Assembly: GCA_903910555.1 (NCBI GenBank)
Contig: CAIVZZ010000003.1
Span: 1-64,000 of the forward strand
Length of the DNA: 64,000 nucleotides
From: an uncultured Gemmatimonadota bacterium
Lineage (GTDB): Bacteria; Gemmatimonadota; Gemmatimonadetes; Gemmatimonadales; Gemmatimonadaceae
Reading direction: 5' to 3'
Shown: in pieces, positions 28,622 to 45,469 of the stretch
Position numbering within the stretch: position 1 is the stretch's first letter
Layout: each line of letters begins with the position of its first letter
The notes under the pieces: model-generated
The model's input: the letters and a program-made list of their open reading frames with translations, nothing else
Told to the model about the DNA's origin: nothing
Databases searched by the model: none
Position numbers and translations under genes: made by a program

Positions 28622-29310
28622 TGCGCACACACGGAAAGAAGTATCGCAAGGCCGTCGAAGGCCGCGAGATCTCCGCGGTCGTCCAGCCGAAGCAGGCGCT
28701 GGAGATCGTCAAGACCAAGGCGTATGCGAAGTTCGATGAAACTGTCGACGTCGCCGTCCGCCTCGGTGTCGATCCGCGCCACGCGGACCAGATCGTGCGC
28801 GGCACCGTCGTTCTCCCGGCTGGTTCGGGTACGACGGTTCGCGTGCTCGTCATCGCAGTCGGTGACAAGGCCAAGGAAGCCGAAGCCGCCGGCGCCGATT
28901 TCGTCGGCACCGAATATCTGGCCAAGGTCAAAGAAGGCTGGCTGGATTTCGATATCATGATCGCAACGCCGGACCAGATGGGACAGATCGGCGCACTCGG
29001 ACGCGTGCTCGGCCCCCGCGGGTTGATGCCGAATCCGAAGGCCGGAACCGTCACGTTTGACGTCGCGCGTGCTGTGAAAGAAACCAAAGCGGGCAAGATC
29101 GAGTTCCGCGTCGATAAAGGCGGCAACATTCACGCTGCTATCGGCAAGGTCTCGTTCGCGCTCGAATCGCTCGAACAGAACTTCCAGGCCCTGATGGACA
29201 CCATCGTCCGCTCGAAGCCGAGCGCGTCGAAGGGCGTGTATGTGAAGACGGTCGCCGTCTCCAGCACGATGGGCCCGGGCGTGCGTGTCGACACCACTCC
29301 CTACCGGTAA
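28621..29310 (+). CDS. rplA: 50S ribosomal protein L1
   Basis: 229 residues, normal length. Conserved segments [20 protein letters not shown]-like ([20 protein letters not shown]), [19 protein letters not shown] and [20 protein letters not shown] are present. L1 forms the mobile stalk at the E site and in many bacteria represses rplK-rplA translation. Coupled to rplK by a one-base overlap. Confidence 0.98.
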   Translation: MRTHGKKYRKAVEGREISAVVQPKQALEIVKTKAYAKFDETVDVAVRLGVDPRHADQIVRGTVVLPAGSGTTVRVLVIAVGDKAKEAEAAGADFVGTEYLAKVKEGWLDFDIMIATPDQMGQIGALGRVLGPRGLMPNPKAGTVTFDVARAVKETKAGKIEFRVDKGGNIHAAIGKVSFALESLEQNFQALMDTIVRSKPSASKGVYVKTVAVSSTMGPGVRVDTTPYR

Positions 29311-29315
29311 GAGCG

Positions 29316-29840
29316 ATGAAACGAACCGATAAAGAGGAGCTCGTCCGCGGGCTCAAGAAGAAGATGGAGGGCGCTGACGCGCTCTACTACACCGACTTCA
29401 CCGGCCTGAGCGTGAAGAACATGACCGCACTGCGCCGCAGTTTCCGTAAGGCGGGCGTGGAATACGTGGTCATCAAGAACTCGCTCGCGTTGCGCGCGGT
29501 GAACGAGAGCGGTCTGCTCGCGCCGAAGCTCAAGGGACCGACCGGCGTCGTGATCGCGAAGGACGCGATCAGCGCTGCGAAGGCGCTGACCGACTTCGCC
29601 AAGAAGAACGAAGACCGGCCGTCCGTGAAGGGTGGACTGTACGAAGGCGCGGAGATCGATGCCGCGACCGTGAAAAAGCTCGCGCTGATGCCGACTCGTG
29701 ATGAGGCGCTCAGCATGTTCCTCGGATATCTCAACAGCGTGCTCTCCGGATTCGCGGGAGTACTCGACGCACGTAAGGTCCAACTCGAAGCCGCCGCACC
29801 GGCAGCCGACAACGCAACGGAGAACGTTTCAAATGGCTAA
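29316..29840 (+). CDS. rplJ: 50S ribosomal protein L10
   Basis: 174 residues. Begins [20 protein letters not shown]; the N-domain binds the L11 region of 23S rRNA and the C-terminal helix ([20 protein letters not shown]) recruits L7/L12 dimers. Only five bases separate it from rplA, so there is no long L10-leader of the kind seen in E. coli before rplJ. Its last 8 bases overlap rplL. Confidence 0.97.
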   Translation: MKRTDKEELVRGLKKKMEGADALYYTDFTGLSVKNMTALRRSFRKAGVEYVVIKNSLALRAVNESGLLAPKLKGPTGVVIAKDAISAAKALTDFAKKNEDRPSVKGGLYEGAEIDAATVKKLALMPTRDEALSMFLGYLNSVLSGFAGVLDARKVQLEAAAPAADNATENVSNG

Positions 29841-30222
29841 CGCAACGCTGAGCAAGGACGAAATCCTCGACGCGATCGGCAACATGTCGGTCCTCGAACT
29901 CGTCGACCTGATTGACACGTTCAAGACGAAGTTCAACGTCACCATCGCAGCAGTCGCAGCGGCTCCGGCCGGCGGCGCTGGTGCGGGCGGCGCAGCGGCA
30001 GCCGAAGAGCAGACCGAGTTCTCGGTTGTGCTCAAGGAAGCCGGCGGCAAGAAGATTCAGGTCATCAAGGTCGTCCGCGAGATCACGGGTCTTGGCCTGA
30101 AGGAAGCCAAGGACATGGTCGACGGCGCACCGCAGGTCGTGAAGGCCGGCGCAACGAAGGACGAAGCAGCCGCCATCAAGGCCAAGCTGGAAGAGCAGGG
30201 CGCAGTCGCCGAGATCAAGTAA
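29833..30222 (+). CDS. rplL: 50S ribosomal protein L7/L12
   Basis: 129 residues from the ATG at 29833, which overlaps rplJ by 8 nt; the track's earlier start is in the rplJ region. N-terminal dimerisation domain ([20 protein letters not shown]), an Ala/Gly hinge ([16 protein letters not shown]) and the conserved C-domain ([20 protein letters not shown]) that contacts translation factors. Followed by a hairpin before rpoB. Confidence 0.97.
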   Translation: MANATLSKDEILDAIGNMSVLELVDLIDTFKTKFNVTIAAVAAAPAGGAGAGGAAAAEEQTEFSVVLKEAGGKKIQVIKVVREITGLGLKEAKDMVDGAPQVVKAGATKDEAAAIKAKLEEQGAVAEIK

Positions 30223-30237
30223 GAGCTGGTTTTTGCT

Positions 30238-30271
30238 GCCGGCGCGCGGAGGTTCGTCCTCACGCGCCGGC
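30238..30271 (+). terminator. Hairpin between rplL and rpoB (attenuator or processing site)
   Basis: GCCGGCGCG pairs perfectly with CGCGCCGGC, with an inner GAGG/CCTC stem and a TTCGT loop. The downstream sequence is not T-rich, so partial termination or RNase III cleavage is more likely than full termination. Position matches the rplL-rpoB attenuator known in E. coli. Confidence 0.6.
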
Positions 30272-30354
30272 GGTAACACCACCTCTCACTTGGTCTCGTC
30301 AATGCCGTCATTCGCACCGCACCACAACTGAAGTCCCTTTCCGTCGGTTCCGCC

Positions 30355-30397
30355 GCGCGAAATTTCGCGCACGCGGGACGGGCGGTTTTCGCCTGTC
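30355..30397 (+). promoter_or_regulatory. Palindrome and hairpin just upstream of rpoB
   Basis: GCGCGAAATTTCGCGC (30355-30370) is a perfect 16-bp palindrome. It is followed by GACGGGCG-GTTTT-CGCCTGTC (30377-30397), a stem with one wobble pair. Both lie in the 196-base rplL-rpoB gap, in the likely rpoB leader. They may be an operator and a leader stem, respectively; no regulator is known to me. Confidence 0.4.
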
Positions 30398-30418
30398 ATC
30401 GGGTGAGCCCAGGTTGAT

Positions 30419-34996
<4,578 letters not shown>

Positions 34997-35000
34997 ACAC

Positions 35001-39325
<4,325 letters not shown>

Positions 39326-39326
<1 letters not shown>

Positions 39327-39355
39327 CTGAAAGCTGCTGTACTGAAAGCTGCTGT
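39326..39355 (+). repeat. Perfect 15-bp tandem repeat at the rpoC stop
   Basis: ACTGAAAGCTGCTGT occurs twice in direct succession, the first copy starting on the last base of the rpoC TAA. Looks like a slippage duplication. Confidence 0.85.
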
Positions 39356-39371
39356 TATGAGTTTTCGGTTA

Positions 39372-39533
39372 TGACAACAAAAGGTGTGCGTTAACGGTCG
39401 TTGGTTGGCCGGGTACTGAACTAACTGCGACGGGACAGGTCGGTGCGGTGAAGGAACCGCAAACGACCTGTCCCGTCGTCGTTAGTTCATTAATTCGTTA
39501 CCAACGACTGTTAACGCACACCTTTTGTTGTCA
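39372..39533. repeat. 162-bp imperfect palindrome downstream of rpoC (MITE-like)
   Basis: The ends are 24-bp perfect inverted repeats (TGACAACAAAAGGTGTGCGT-TAAC). Inside these, GTCGTTGGT, TGAACTAAC and CGACGGGACAGGTCG are also repeated in inverse order on the other arm. At the centre TGCGGT-GAAGGA-ACCGCA forms a small hairpin. No coding capacity. The terminal CCTTTTGTTGTCA is repeated once more at 39556-39568. No target-site duplication is evident. It could be a miniature inverted-repeat element or a very large terminator. Confidence 0.8.
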
Positions 39534-39622
39534 CACCTCACGACCGTCTACACGTCCTTTTGTTGTCAGTACCGGCAGCCGGTAACTCGCTTTTACTCGT
39601 GTCTGTCCTCACATTCCAGAGG

Positions 39623-40945
39623 ATGACCGAGCCCACCCGCGTAATCCCGAGAAAGGCCGTATTGAGCTGGATGCTCTACGATCTAGCCAACGTGATCTTC
39701 TCGATGGGCGTCATCTCGAGCTACTTCTCGTTTTTCGTCCACGATGAAGTAGGCGCCGCGAGAGCCGATTCCATGCTCGGCCGCATCAGCGCCATCTCGA
39801 TGGGCATCATGTTCCTCGGCTCGCCGCTCCTGGGCGCGATGACCGACCGCGCTCGCAAACGCATGCCCTTTTTGATCTGGGCTACGCTGATCTGCTGCGC
39901 GTGTACCGCGCTGATCGCCCGCGGTCCGTTCATGGTGAGCGCGCTGCTGTTCATCGTCGCGAACGGCGGCTATCAGGCCGGCGTGCAGTTCTACGATTCG
40001 CTGCTGCCCGAGGTGACGACCGAAGAGAATCGCGGCCGTATCAATGGAACTGCGGTTGGCCTCGGCTACATGGGCTCTTACATCGCGGTGGGTGTCGGTC
40101 TCTTGATGACGGTGAAGGGGCAGCCGTTTCCGTATACGACGTATTTCTTGTTCATTGCCGCCGCATTCATGCTGCTCGCGCTCCCGTGCTTTCTCTTTGT
40201 GGGAGAGCAGGGGAACCCCAATCCGCGTCCGATTTTCACCTGGGGCGCTGTGACGGAATCGCTGAAGCAGACCGTGCATACGCTGAAATCCGGAAACAAA
40301 TATCCGGGGCTGCTGAGATTTCTGCTGGGTCGCGCGTTTTATACCGACGCGATCAATACCGTCATTCTGTTCATGTCGATCTACACGGTGAACGTCGCGG
40401 TGTCGACGGGGCTCACCGAGCAGGACGGTAAACAGAAGGCACAGCTCGTTCTGCTCTCGGCCATCACCGCGGCGATTTTCGGCGGCATCATCTGGGGTGT
40501 TGTCGTCGATAAGCTCGGACCGAAGAAGACGCTGACGATCGTACTTTCCGGCTGGATCTGCACATTCATCCTCGCGTCGTTCGTTGGATTTCTCCATCTG
40601 CACATCGGCTGGCTTTTCGTGGTCGCCTGTTCGGCGGGAATTTGCCTTGGCGGAACGTGGGCGTCGGATAGACCGCTGATGCTCCGGCTCACGCCGCCGG
40701 ATCGCGTCGGTGAGTTCTACGGACTCTACGGAATGGTCGGCCGCTTTTCGGCGGTGACCGGCCCGTTGCTCTGGGGATTCACCACCTGGCTGACCGTGGA
40801 GCAGGGCCATATGCCCGAGGTCAAAGGTGAGGCGTTCGCGATTCTCTCGCTGTTGGGGATGATGCTGGTCGCGTTCGCGATTCTGAGGAGCGTCTCCGAC
40901 GAGCCGCGCGACTGGAAGGCGCTCGGCGCGATCGCGCAGAGCTGA
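39623..40945 (+). CDS. Major facilitator transporter, UMF1 family
   Basis: About 440 residues from the ATG at 39623 (MTEPTRVIPRKAVLSWMLYD); the track begins at a TTG inside the repeat element. Eleven to twelve hydrophobic helices. SWMLYDLANVIFSMGVISSY and the loop GAMTDRARKRMPFLIW match the UMF1/Atg22-like MFS group, and EVTTEENRGRINGTAVGLGY the central motif. Members are proposed to export amino acids or similar small molecules. The acyltransferase gene follows after two bases, hinting at co-transcription. Substrate unknown. Confidence 0.88.
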   Translation: MTEPTRVIPRKAVLSWMLYDLANVIFSMGVISSYFSFFVHDEVGAARADSMLGRISAISMGIMFLGSPLLGAMTDRARKRMPFLIWATLICCACTALIARGPFMVSALLFIVANGGYQAGVQFYDSLLPEVTTEENRGRINGTAVGLGYMGSYIAVGVGLLMTVKGQPFPYTTYFLFIAAAFMLLALPCFLFVGEQGNPNPRPIFTWGAVTESLKQTVHTLKSGNKYPGLLRFLLGRAFYTDAINTVILFMSIYTVNVAVSTGLTEQDGKQKAQLVLLSAITAAIFGGIIWGVVVDKLGPKKTLTIVLSGWICTFILASFVGFLHLHIGWLFVVACSAGICLGGTWASDRPLMLRLTPPDRVGEFYGLYGMVGRFSAVTGPLLWGFTTWLTVEQGHMPEVKGEAFAILSLLGMMLVAFAILRSVSDEPRDWKALGAIAQS

Positions 40946-40947
40946 CG

Positions 40948-42315
40948 ATGTCCGCGCCCAGCGGAACGGCGCAGCAGACAACACCGCGGTTCGACCGGTT
41001 CAAGTTCACAAAAAAGAGATTTATCGCGCCAGCGCTGCTGGCCGACGAGGCGGTCATCGCTGCGGTGCGCGAGCACGCGGCACTGCACGGACTGCCCGAA
41101 GCCACCGTCTGGCGCGCGGTGCGCAAATACATCGACGAGATCGTGCCCGCGTTCAATCCGCTGGCCTACGCGTGGATCGGAATCGCCGCCTCGCGCGCGC
41201 TGCTGAATCTGTTCTATCGTGTGAACGTCTCGTACATACGACGCGATAGTTTCGACGATCTGCCGCCCGACAGCATCGTCATCTATTTAATCAACCACCG
41301 CTCGAACGCGGACTATGTGTTTTCGGGGTATGCGCTCGCAGGGCAGGTCGCGATTTCGTATGCCGTGGGCGAGTGGGCTCGCGTCTTTCCTCTAGAATAT
41401 CTGTTCAAGAGTTTCGGATCGTATTTCATTCGCCGGCGGTTTCGCGAGCCGCTCTATCACACGGTGCTCGAGCGCTACGTGCAGCTCGTCACGCGCAACG
41501 GCGTAACGCAGGGGATTTTTCCCGAAGGCGGCCTGACACGCGATGGCAAACTTCGTCCGGCTAAAATTGGCCTGCTCGATTATGCGCTTGGCATAGCGCG
41601 CGAACCCGGGTTTGCGGAGCGGATGTATCTCGTGCCGGTCGGAATCAACTTCGATCGTGTGCTGGAGGACCGCTCGCTGTTGCGCGAACTCGGCGCGAGT
41701 GAAGGGAAGGGACGAACCGGACGGCTCACGCAGCTCAGCGAGGTGCTCGGCTACGCCGTGTGGAATACCGGACGCCTCCTCTCGCGCACATGGAAACGCT
41801 ACGGCGAGGCCGCGCTCGTTGTGGGTGAGCCGATCGCACTCGCGCCCTGGTTCAATTCATTGGAGAAATCCGGGCGCGGCCTGTTCGCGATGTCGCGTAC
41901 CGACCGGCTCGGCGTGATTCAAGCGCTCACCGATGACGTGATGGAGCGCGTCGGCGAAATCATTCCCGTGACGCCCGTTCCGCTCGTGTGCGCCGCGATC
42001 CAAACGTTCGACGCGGATTTCATCACGCGTGCGAGTCTTCTCGAGCGCATGCTCGAAGTGCGCGAATCACTGCTGGATCGCCATTGCCAGGTTCTCGATG
42101 CCACGGAGGAAATCGGCGATACACTCGATCGCGCGTACGAGTTGCTGCGCTTGCGCCGCGTCGCGCTGCGCGAGGGGGCGGGCTACTTCGTGCTCCCTCG
42201 CGGGCGCGAGCTGATCAGCTACTACGCCAACTCGATCGCCCACCTGCTCGGCGAGTTCGCATCCGCCGTGCGCGCGCGTGACGCGCTTCCGGTCCACGCA
42301 ATAATCGATTTCTAG
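40948..42315 (+). CDS. PlsB-like glycerol-3-phosphate acyltransferase
   Basis: 455 residues. The four acyltransferase blocks of the GPAT/DHAPAT family are seen: NHRSNADYV (block I, HX4D), FGSYFIRRRF (II), FPEGGLTRDGKLRP (III) and VPVGINFDRVLE (IV). Such enzymes add the first fatty acyl chain to glycerol-3-phosphate (PlsB type) at the inner membrane. It is shorter than E. coli PlsB (about 800 residues), lacking much of the flanking regions, so I do not give the symbol. Its stop codon lies inside a perfect tandem 13-bp repeat. Confidence 0.85.
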   Translation: MSAPSGTAQQTTPRFDRFKFTKKRFIAPALLADEAVIAAVREHAALHGLPEATVWRAVRKYIDEIVPAFNPLAYAWIGIAASRALLNLFYRVNVSYIRRDSFDDLPPDSIVIYLINHRSNADYVFSGYALAGQVAISYAVGEWARVFPLEYLFKSFGSYFIRRRFREPLYHTVLERYVQLVTRNGVTQGIFPEGGLTRDGKLRPAKIGLLDYALGIAREPGFAERMYLVPVGINFDRVLEDRSLLRELGASEGKGRTGRLTQLSEVLGYAVWNTGRLLSRTWKRYGEAALVVGEPIALAPWFNSLEKSGRGLFAMSRTDRLGVIQALTDDVMERVGEIIPVTPVPLVCAAIQTFDADFITRASLLERMLEVRESLLDRHCQVLDATEEIGDTLDRAYELLRLRRVALREGAGYFVLPRGRELISYYANSIAHLLGEFASAVRARDALPVHAIIDF

Positions 42316-42328
42316 AATCGATTTCTAG
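42303..42328 (+). repeat. Perfect 13-bp tandem repeat including the acyltransferase stop
   Basis: AATCGATTTCTAG appears twice in direct succession; the first copy contains the in-frame TAG, and the second lies just beyond. A frameless duplication that leaves the protein intact. Confidence 0.85.
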
Positions 42329-42335
42329 CCGCCGC

Positions 42336-45023
42336 TCATTCCGCGTGCATGGCGATGAGCGGATCGACACGGGTCGCGCGGATCGCGGGTAATAAACTGG
42401 AGACCACCGCAGCGAGTCCCAGAAGTCCGATCGACGCGGCCAACGCGGCCGCATCGAATGGCGTAACGCCGTACAGCAGGGTGCGCAGCGCCTGCGCAGT
42501 TCCCGCGGCAAGCAGCGCGCCCGCCGCGAGTCCGGGGATCACTGCGCGCATGGCTGACGCGAGCACCAGACGGCGCACCTGCCCCGCGGTCGCACCGAGC
42601 GCGAGGCGCACACCGATCTCGCGCGTGCGCTGCGCCACCGCGTATGACACCACGGCGTAGATCCCGACCACCGCGAGCAGCAATGCAACGGCGGCGAACG
42701 CGCCGAGCACGAGCATCGTGAAGCGGCGGTCAGCGACCGACTGCGCGACGAGGTCGTTCATCGTGCTGATTTCCACCGGTACCTCGCGATCGATCGCGGC
42801 GACTTCGCGCCGGATCAGCGGTGCGATCACCGCTGCGGGCAGCGAAGATTTCACCACGTAGTTCGCGCGCCGCGACCGGTATGAAGGCCGCGTGCGATAG
42901 TCGAAGTAGTAGGTGGCGCGATACGGACCCGTGACGGTTTGCCCGCGAATGTCTCCGACAACGCCGACGATCGTATACCAGGGCTCAAGCGTTCCCGCGC
43001 GATCCATGCCCGACACTTTCAGCCGGCGTCCGATCGGATCCTCTCCGCCGGGATATTGCTCCTTCACCCATTGTTCGCTGACCAACACGCCGGGTGCGGT
43101 GAAACTTCCGTCCTCGTCACGCAGCGCGCGTCCTTTAATGACGGGAATTTCGAGAGAATTGAAAAAGTCTCCGCCGAGCACGCGATACACCGCGTATCCC
43201 GTCGACGCCCCGCCCGGAACTGCGGGCTTTCCTTCGACGATCATACCCCCGTTTGGATAATTTCCGGTGAGCGGAAGCATGTTCGTAAATCCAACCGACT
43301 GGATTCCGTTTGCATGACCGAGCCGGTCGAGCAGCTTCTGGTGGAACGCCGTGATCGTGCCGGACGAATCTACGTAGTTGATGCTCGGGAGCTCGAGCGC
43401 TACGGTGTAAACGTTCGTCGCGTCGAATCCCAGCCGCGTTTCCATGACATTCGCAAATGAGCGGATCAGCAGTGCGGATCCCGAGAGGAGAACAACCGCG
43501 AGCGCGATCTCCGCGCCGACGAGCACATTCCATGCGCGCATTCTCTTCGCCCCGGCGGTTCCACCGCGCGAGCCTTCGCGCATTGCGATTGCTGCGTTGC
43601 TGTCAGCGATGCGCAGCGCAGGGAGCAATCCAAACAACACAGCGGTGAGCCCGGCGACTGCGAGTGCAAATCCCTGAACCCAAAGGTCGACATGCACGCG
43701 CTCGACGTGCAGCGAAGGCGGTGCGAAGTAGCCCAGCACTTTCAACAGGAGTGCAGCCAGGGCGAGGCCGGCACCGCACCCGATCAGCGCAAGCAGCGCA
43801 CTTTCGGTGAACAGCTGCCGCACGAGCCTCGTGCGCGTCGCGCCGAGCGCGGATCGCACCGCGAACTCCGATGCGCGCGCTGTGCCGCGCGCCAGCATCG
43901 CGCTCGCCAGATTCACGCACGCGCCGAGCAGCAGCACTGCGGACGCAGCGAGCAGAAGATAGAGCGGCGTTTTAACCGACGCAGTCATCTGTGCCTGCAG
44001 CGGCGTGATCTCAGTGCCCGCGCCGGTGAAATCCGGTGCGTAGAGCGGCGCGAGTCGCGCGTAAATCCCCGCGGTCTCGCGCTCTGCGTCCGCGACAGAT
44101 ACGCCCTCGTGCAACTTGCCGATGACCTCCCAGTTGTGCGCCGTGCGACTCTGGGTTTGGCGTTCCCGTTCCATCACGAGGTAGATCTGGTTGGCGTTGG
44201 GGAAATCGAACCCGTTCGGGAGTACGCCGATCACGGACGTCGGTTTGTCGAGCATGATGTGCACGGTATCAAGCGATGCCGGTGCACCGAGGCGGTCGCG
44301 CCAGAATGCGTACGAGACCACCGCGACCGGATTCGCACCCAGCTGGCGTTCATCGTCTGTCGGCAGACGCCCGATCACGGGTTTCAGCGGGAAGACTTTG
44401 AAGAACCCGGCGCTGAAGGAGCCCGCGCTTACGCGAAGCGCCGCGCCGTTCGCGATGACCGTCGTAACCGCGGTGCCGTATGCGCCGAGTCCGTCGAATG
44501 AATGCGACTGCGCCTGAACGTCGAGGAAATTGAGCCACGGTACGGGTCCCGATCCGCCCGTTTTATGGTCAGCACTTTCGTAGCGCTCATAGACGGTGAC
44601 GATGCGGTCGGCGTTTTCATAGGACAACGGCTGCAGTATGACTCCGTTCACGATCGAAAAAACCGCGGCGTTAGCGCCGATGCCCAGCGCGAGCGTGAGA
44701 ATCGCCGACAGTGTGAATCCGGGATTTTTTCGCAGCACCCGCGCACCGATCTTCAGATCCTGCCAGAGTTCGCCAAGGCGATCCGCGCGCTGCCTGGTTG
44801 AACGGCGGCGCTGCTCGATTTCGCGGCACTCCGCTTCGACGGCCGCGCGATCGCCAAACGACGCACGCGCATTTGTCGTCGCCTGCTCGCGCGACATTCC
44901 GCGTGCAACGAGATCGTGGATTCGCTGCTGCAAGTGAAACTCGAGCTCGCCGCGCACGTCCTCGTTCACCGGACGGCCGCCGGAAAGCGGAAGTTCCTCG
45001 TCGTCACGCGGGCGGTCGCTCAT
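42336..45023 (-). CDS. ABC transporter permease, ADOP type with PadR-associated prefix
   Basis: About 895 residues from the ATG at 45023, which overlaps the PadR stop as ATGA and follows GGAGG by six bases. The N-terminal 90 residues form the soluble prefix typical of ADOP permeases (DVRGELEFHLQQRIHDLVAR). Then comes the MacB-like core (LRKNPGFTLSAILTLALGIG), FtsX domain 1 (ARASEFAVRSALGATRTRLV), a second periplasmic domain and FtsX domain 2 (QRTREIGVRLALGATAGQVR). The pairing with a PadR repressor is the hallmark of this family. Which ATPase it uses, and its substrate, are unknown. Confidence 0.93.
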   Translation of the reverse strand: MSDRPRDDEELPLSGGRPVNEDVRGELEFHLQQRIHDLVARGMSREQATTNARASFGDRAAVEAECREIEQRRRSTRQRADRLGELWQDLKIGARVLRKNPGFTLSAILTLALGIGANAAVFSIVNGVILQPLSYENADRIVTVYERYESADHKTGGSGPVPWLNFLDVQAQSHSFDGLGAYGTAVTTVIANGAALRVSAGSFSAGFFKVFPLKPVIGRLPTDDERQLGANPVAVVSYAFWRDRLGAPASLDTVHIMLDKPTSVIGVLPNGFDFPNANQIYLVMERERQTQSRTAHNWEVIGKLHEGVSVADAERETAGIYARLAPLYAPDFTGAGTEITPLQAQMTASVKTPLYLLLAASAVLLLGACVNLASAMLARGTARASEFAVRSALGATRTRLVRQLFTESALLALIGCGAGLALAALLLKVLGYFAPPSLHVERVHVDLWVQGFALAVAGLTAVLFGLLPALRIADSNAAIAMREGSRGGTAGAKRMRAWNVLVGAEIALAVVLLSGSALLIRSFANVMETRLGFDATNVYTVALELPSINYVDSSGTITAFHQKLLDRLGHANGIQSVGFTNMLPLTGNYPNGGMIVEGKPAVPGGASTGYAVYRVLGGDFFNSLEIPVIKGRALRDEDGSFTAPGVLVSEQWVKEQYPGGEDPIGRRLKVSGMDRAGTLEPWYTIVGVVGDIRGQTVTGPYRATYYFDYRTRPSYRSRRANYVVKSSLPAAVIAPLIRREVAAIDREVPVEISTMNDLVAQSVADRRFTMLVLGAFAAVALLLAVVGIYAVVSYAVAQRTREIGVRLALGATAGQVRRLVLASAMRAVIPGLAAGALLAAGTAQALRTLLYGVTPFDAAALAASIGLLGLAAVVSSLLPAIRATRVDPLIAMHAE

Positions 45024-45355
45024 GAGATCGCCTCCTGCGGTTTCGTCTGGAGTACGCGTGTGAATGCGGTGACGTATTTTTCCCACGCGGCGAGCTCGCG
45101 ACGAAGCGCGCGGCGCCCGTCATCGGTGAGCGAATACACGCGCGCGTCGCGCCCCGTCTCAGTCGTTTTCCACTTGGCGGAAAGCCACCCCTTTGCTTCG
45201 AGCCGGCGCAGTGCGGGGTAGAGCGCGCCCTCTTCTATCGTAAGGTCGTCGCCCGACGTTTGTCCGATCCAGCGCGAGATCGCGTAGCCGTGCGCGGGCC
45301 CCCAGCTGAGGGTCTTGAGAATCAGGACGTCGAACGTTCCTTTGAAGAGATGCAT
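45020..45355 (-). CDS. PadR-family transcriptional regulator
   Basis: 111 residues from the ATG at 45355 (MHLFKGTFDVLILKTLSWGP); the track's long upstream extension is read-through. Winged helix-turn-helix with the PadR signature GHGYAIxR-like PAHGYAISRWI and EEGALYPALRRLEAKGWLSA, plus a C-terminal dimerisation helix. Probably represses itself and the overlapping ADOP permease gene. An inverted repeat ATACAT-N9-ATGTAT lies 44 bases upstream and fits known PadR operator half-sites. Confidence 0.93.
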   Translation of the reverse strand: MHLFKGTFDVLILKTLSWGPAHGYAISRWIGQTSGDDLTIEEGALYPALRRLEAKGWLSAKWKTTETGRDARVYSLTDDGRRALRRELAAWEKYVTAFTRVLQTKPQEAIS

Positions 45356-45398
45356 CGCCGTCGCGGAGGAGGGAGCGCACAGTATGCCAAATAGACTC

Positions 45399-45419
45399 AT
45401 ACATAAGACACTCATGTAT
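45399..45419. promoter_or_regulatory. Candidate PadR operator
   Basis: ATACAT and ATGTAT form an inverted repeat with a 9-base spacer in the divergent region between padR and the rightward carboxypeptidase-like gene. ACTCAT precedes both half sites (ACTCATACAT and ACTCATGTAT), so it also reads as a direct repeat. PadR-type proteins are known to bind ATGT/ACAT half-sites. It could control genes in both directions. Confidence 0.55.
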
Positions 45420-45469
45420 AGCAAATGGTTTAGCCCGGCCGCGAAGGATTCCGGCCGGGGCGCCGGCCA

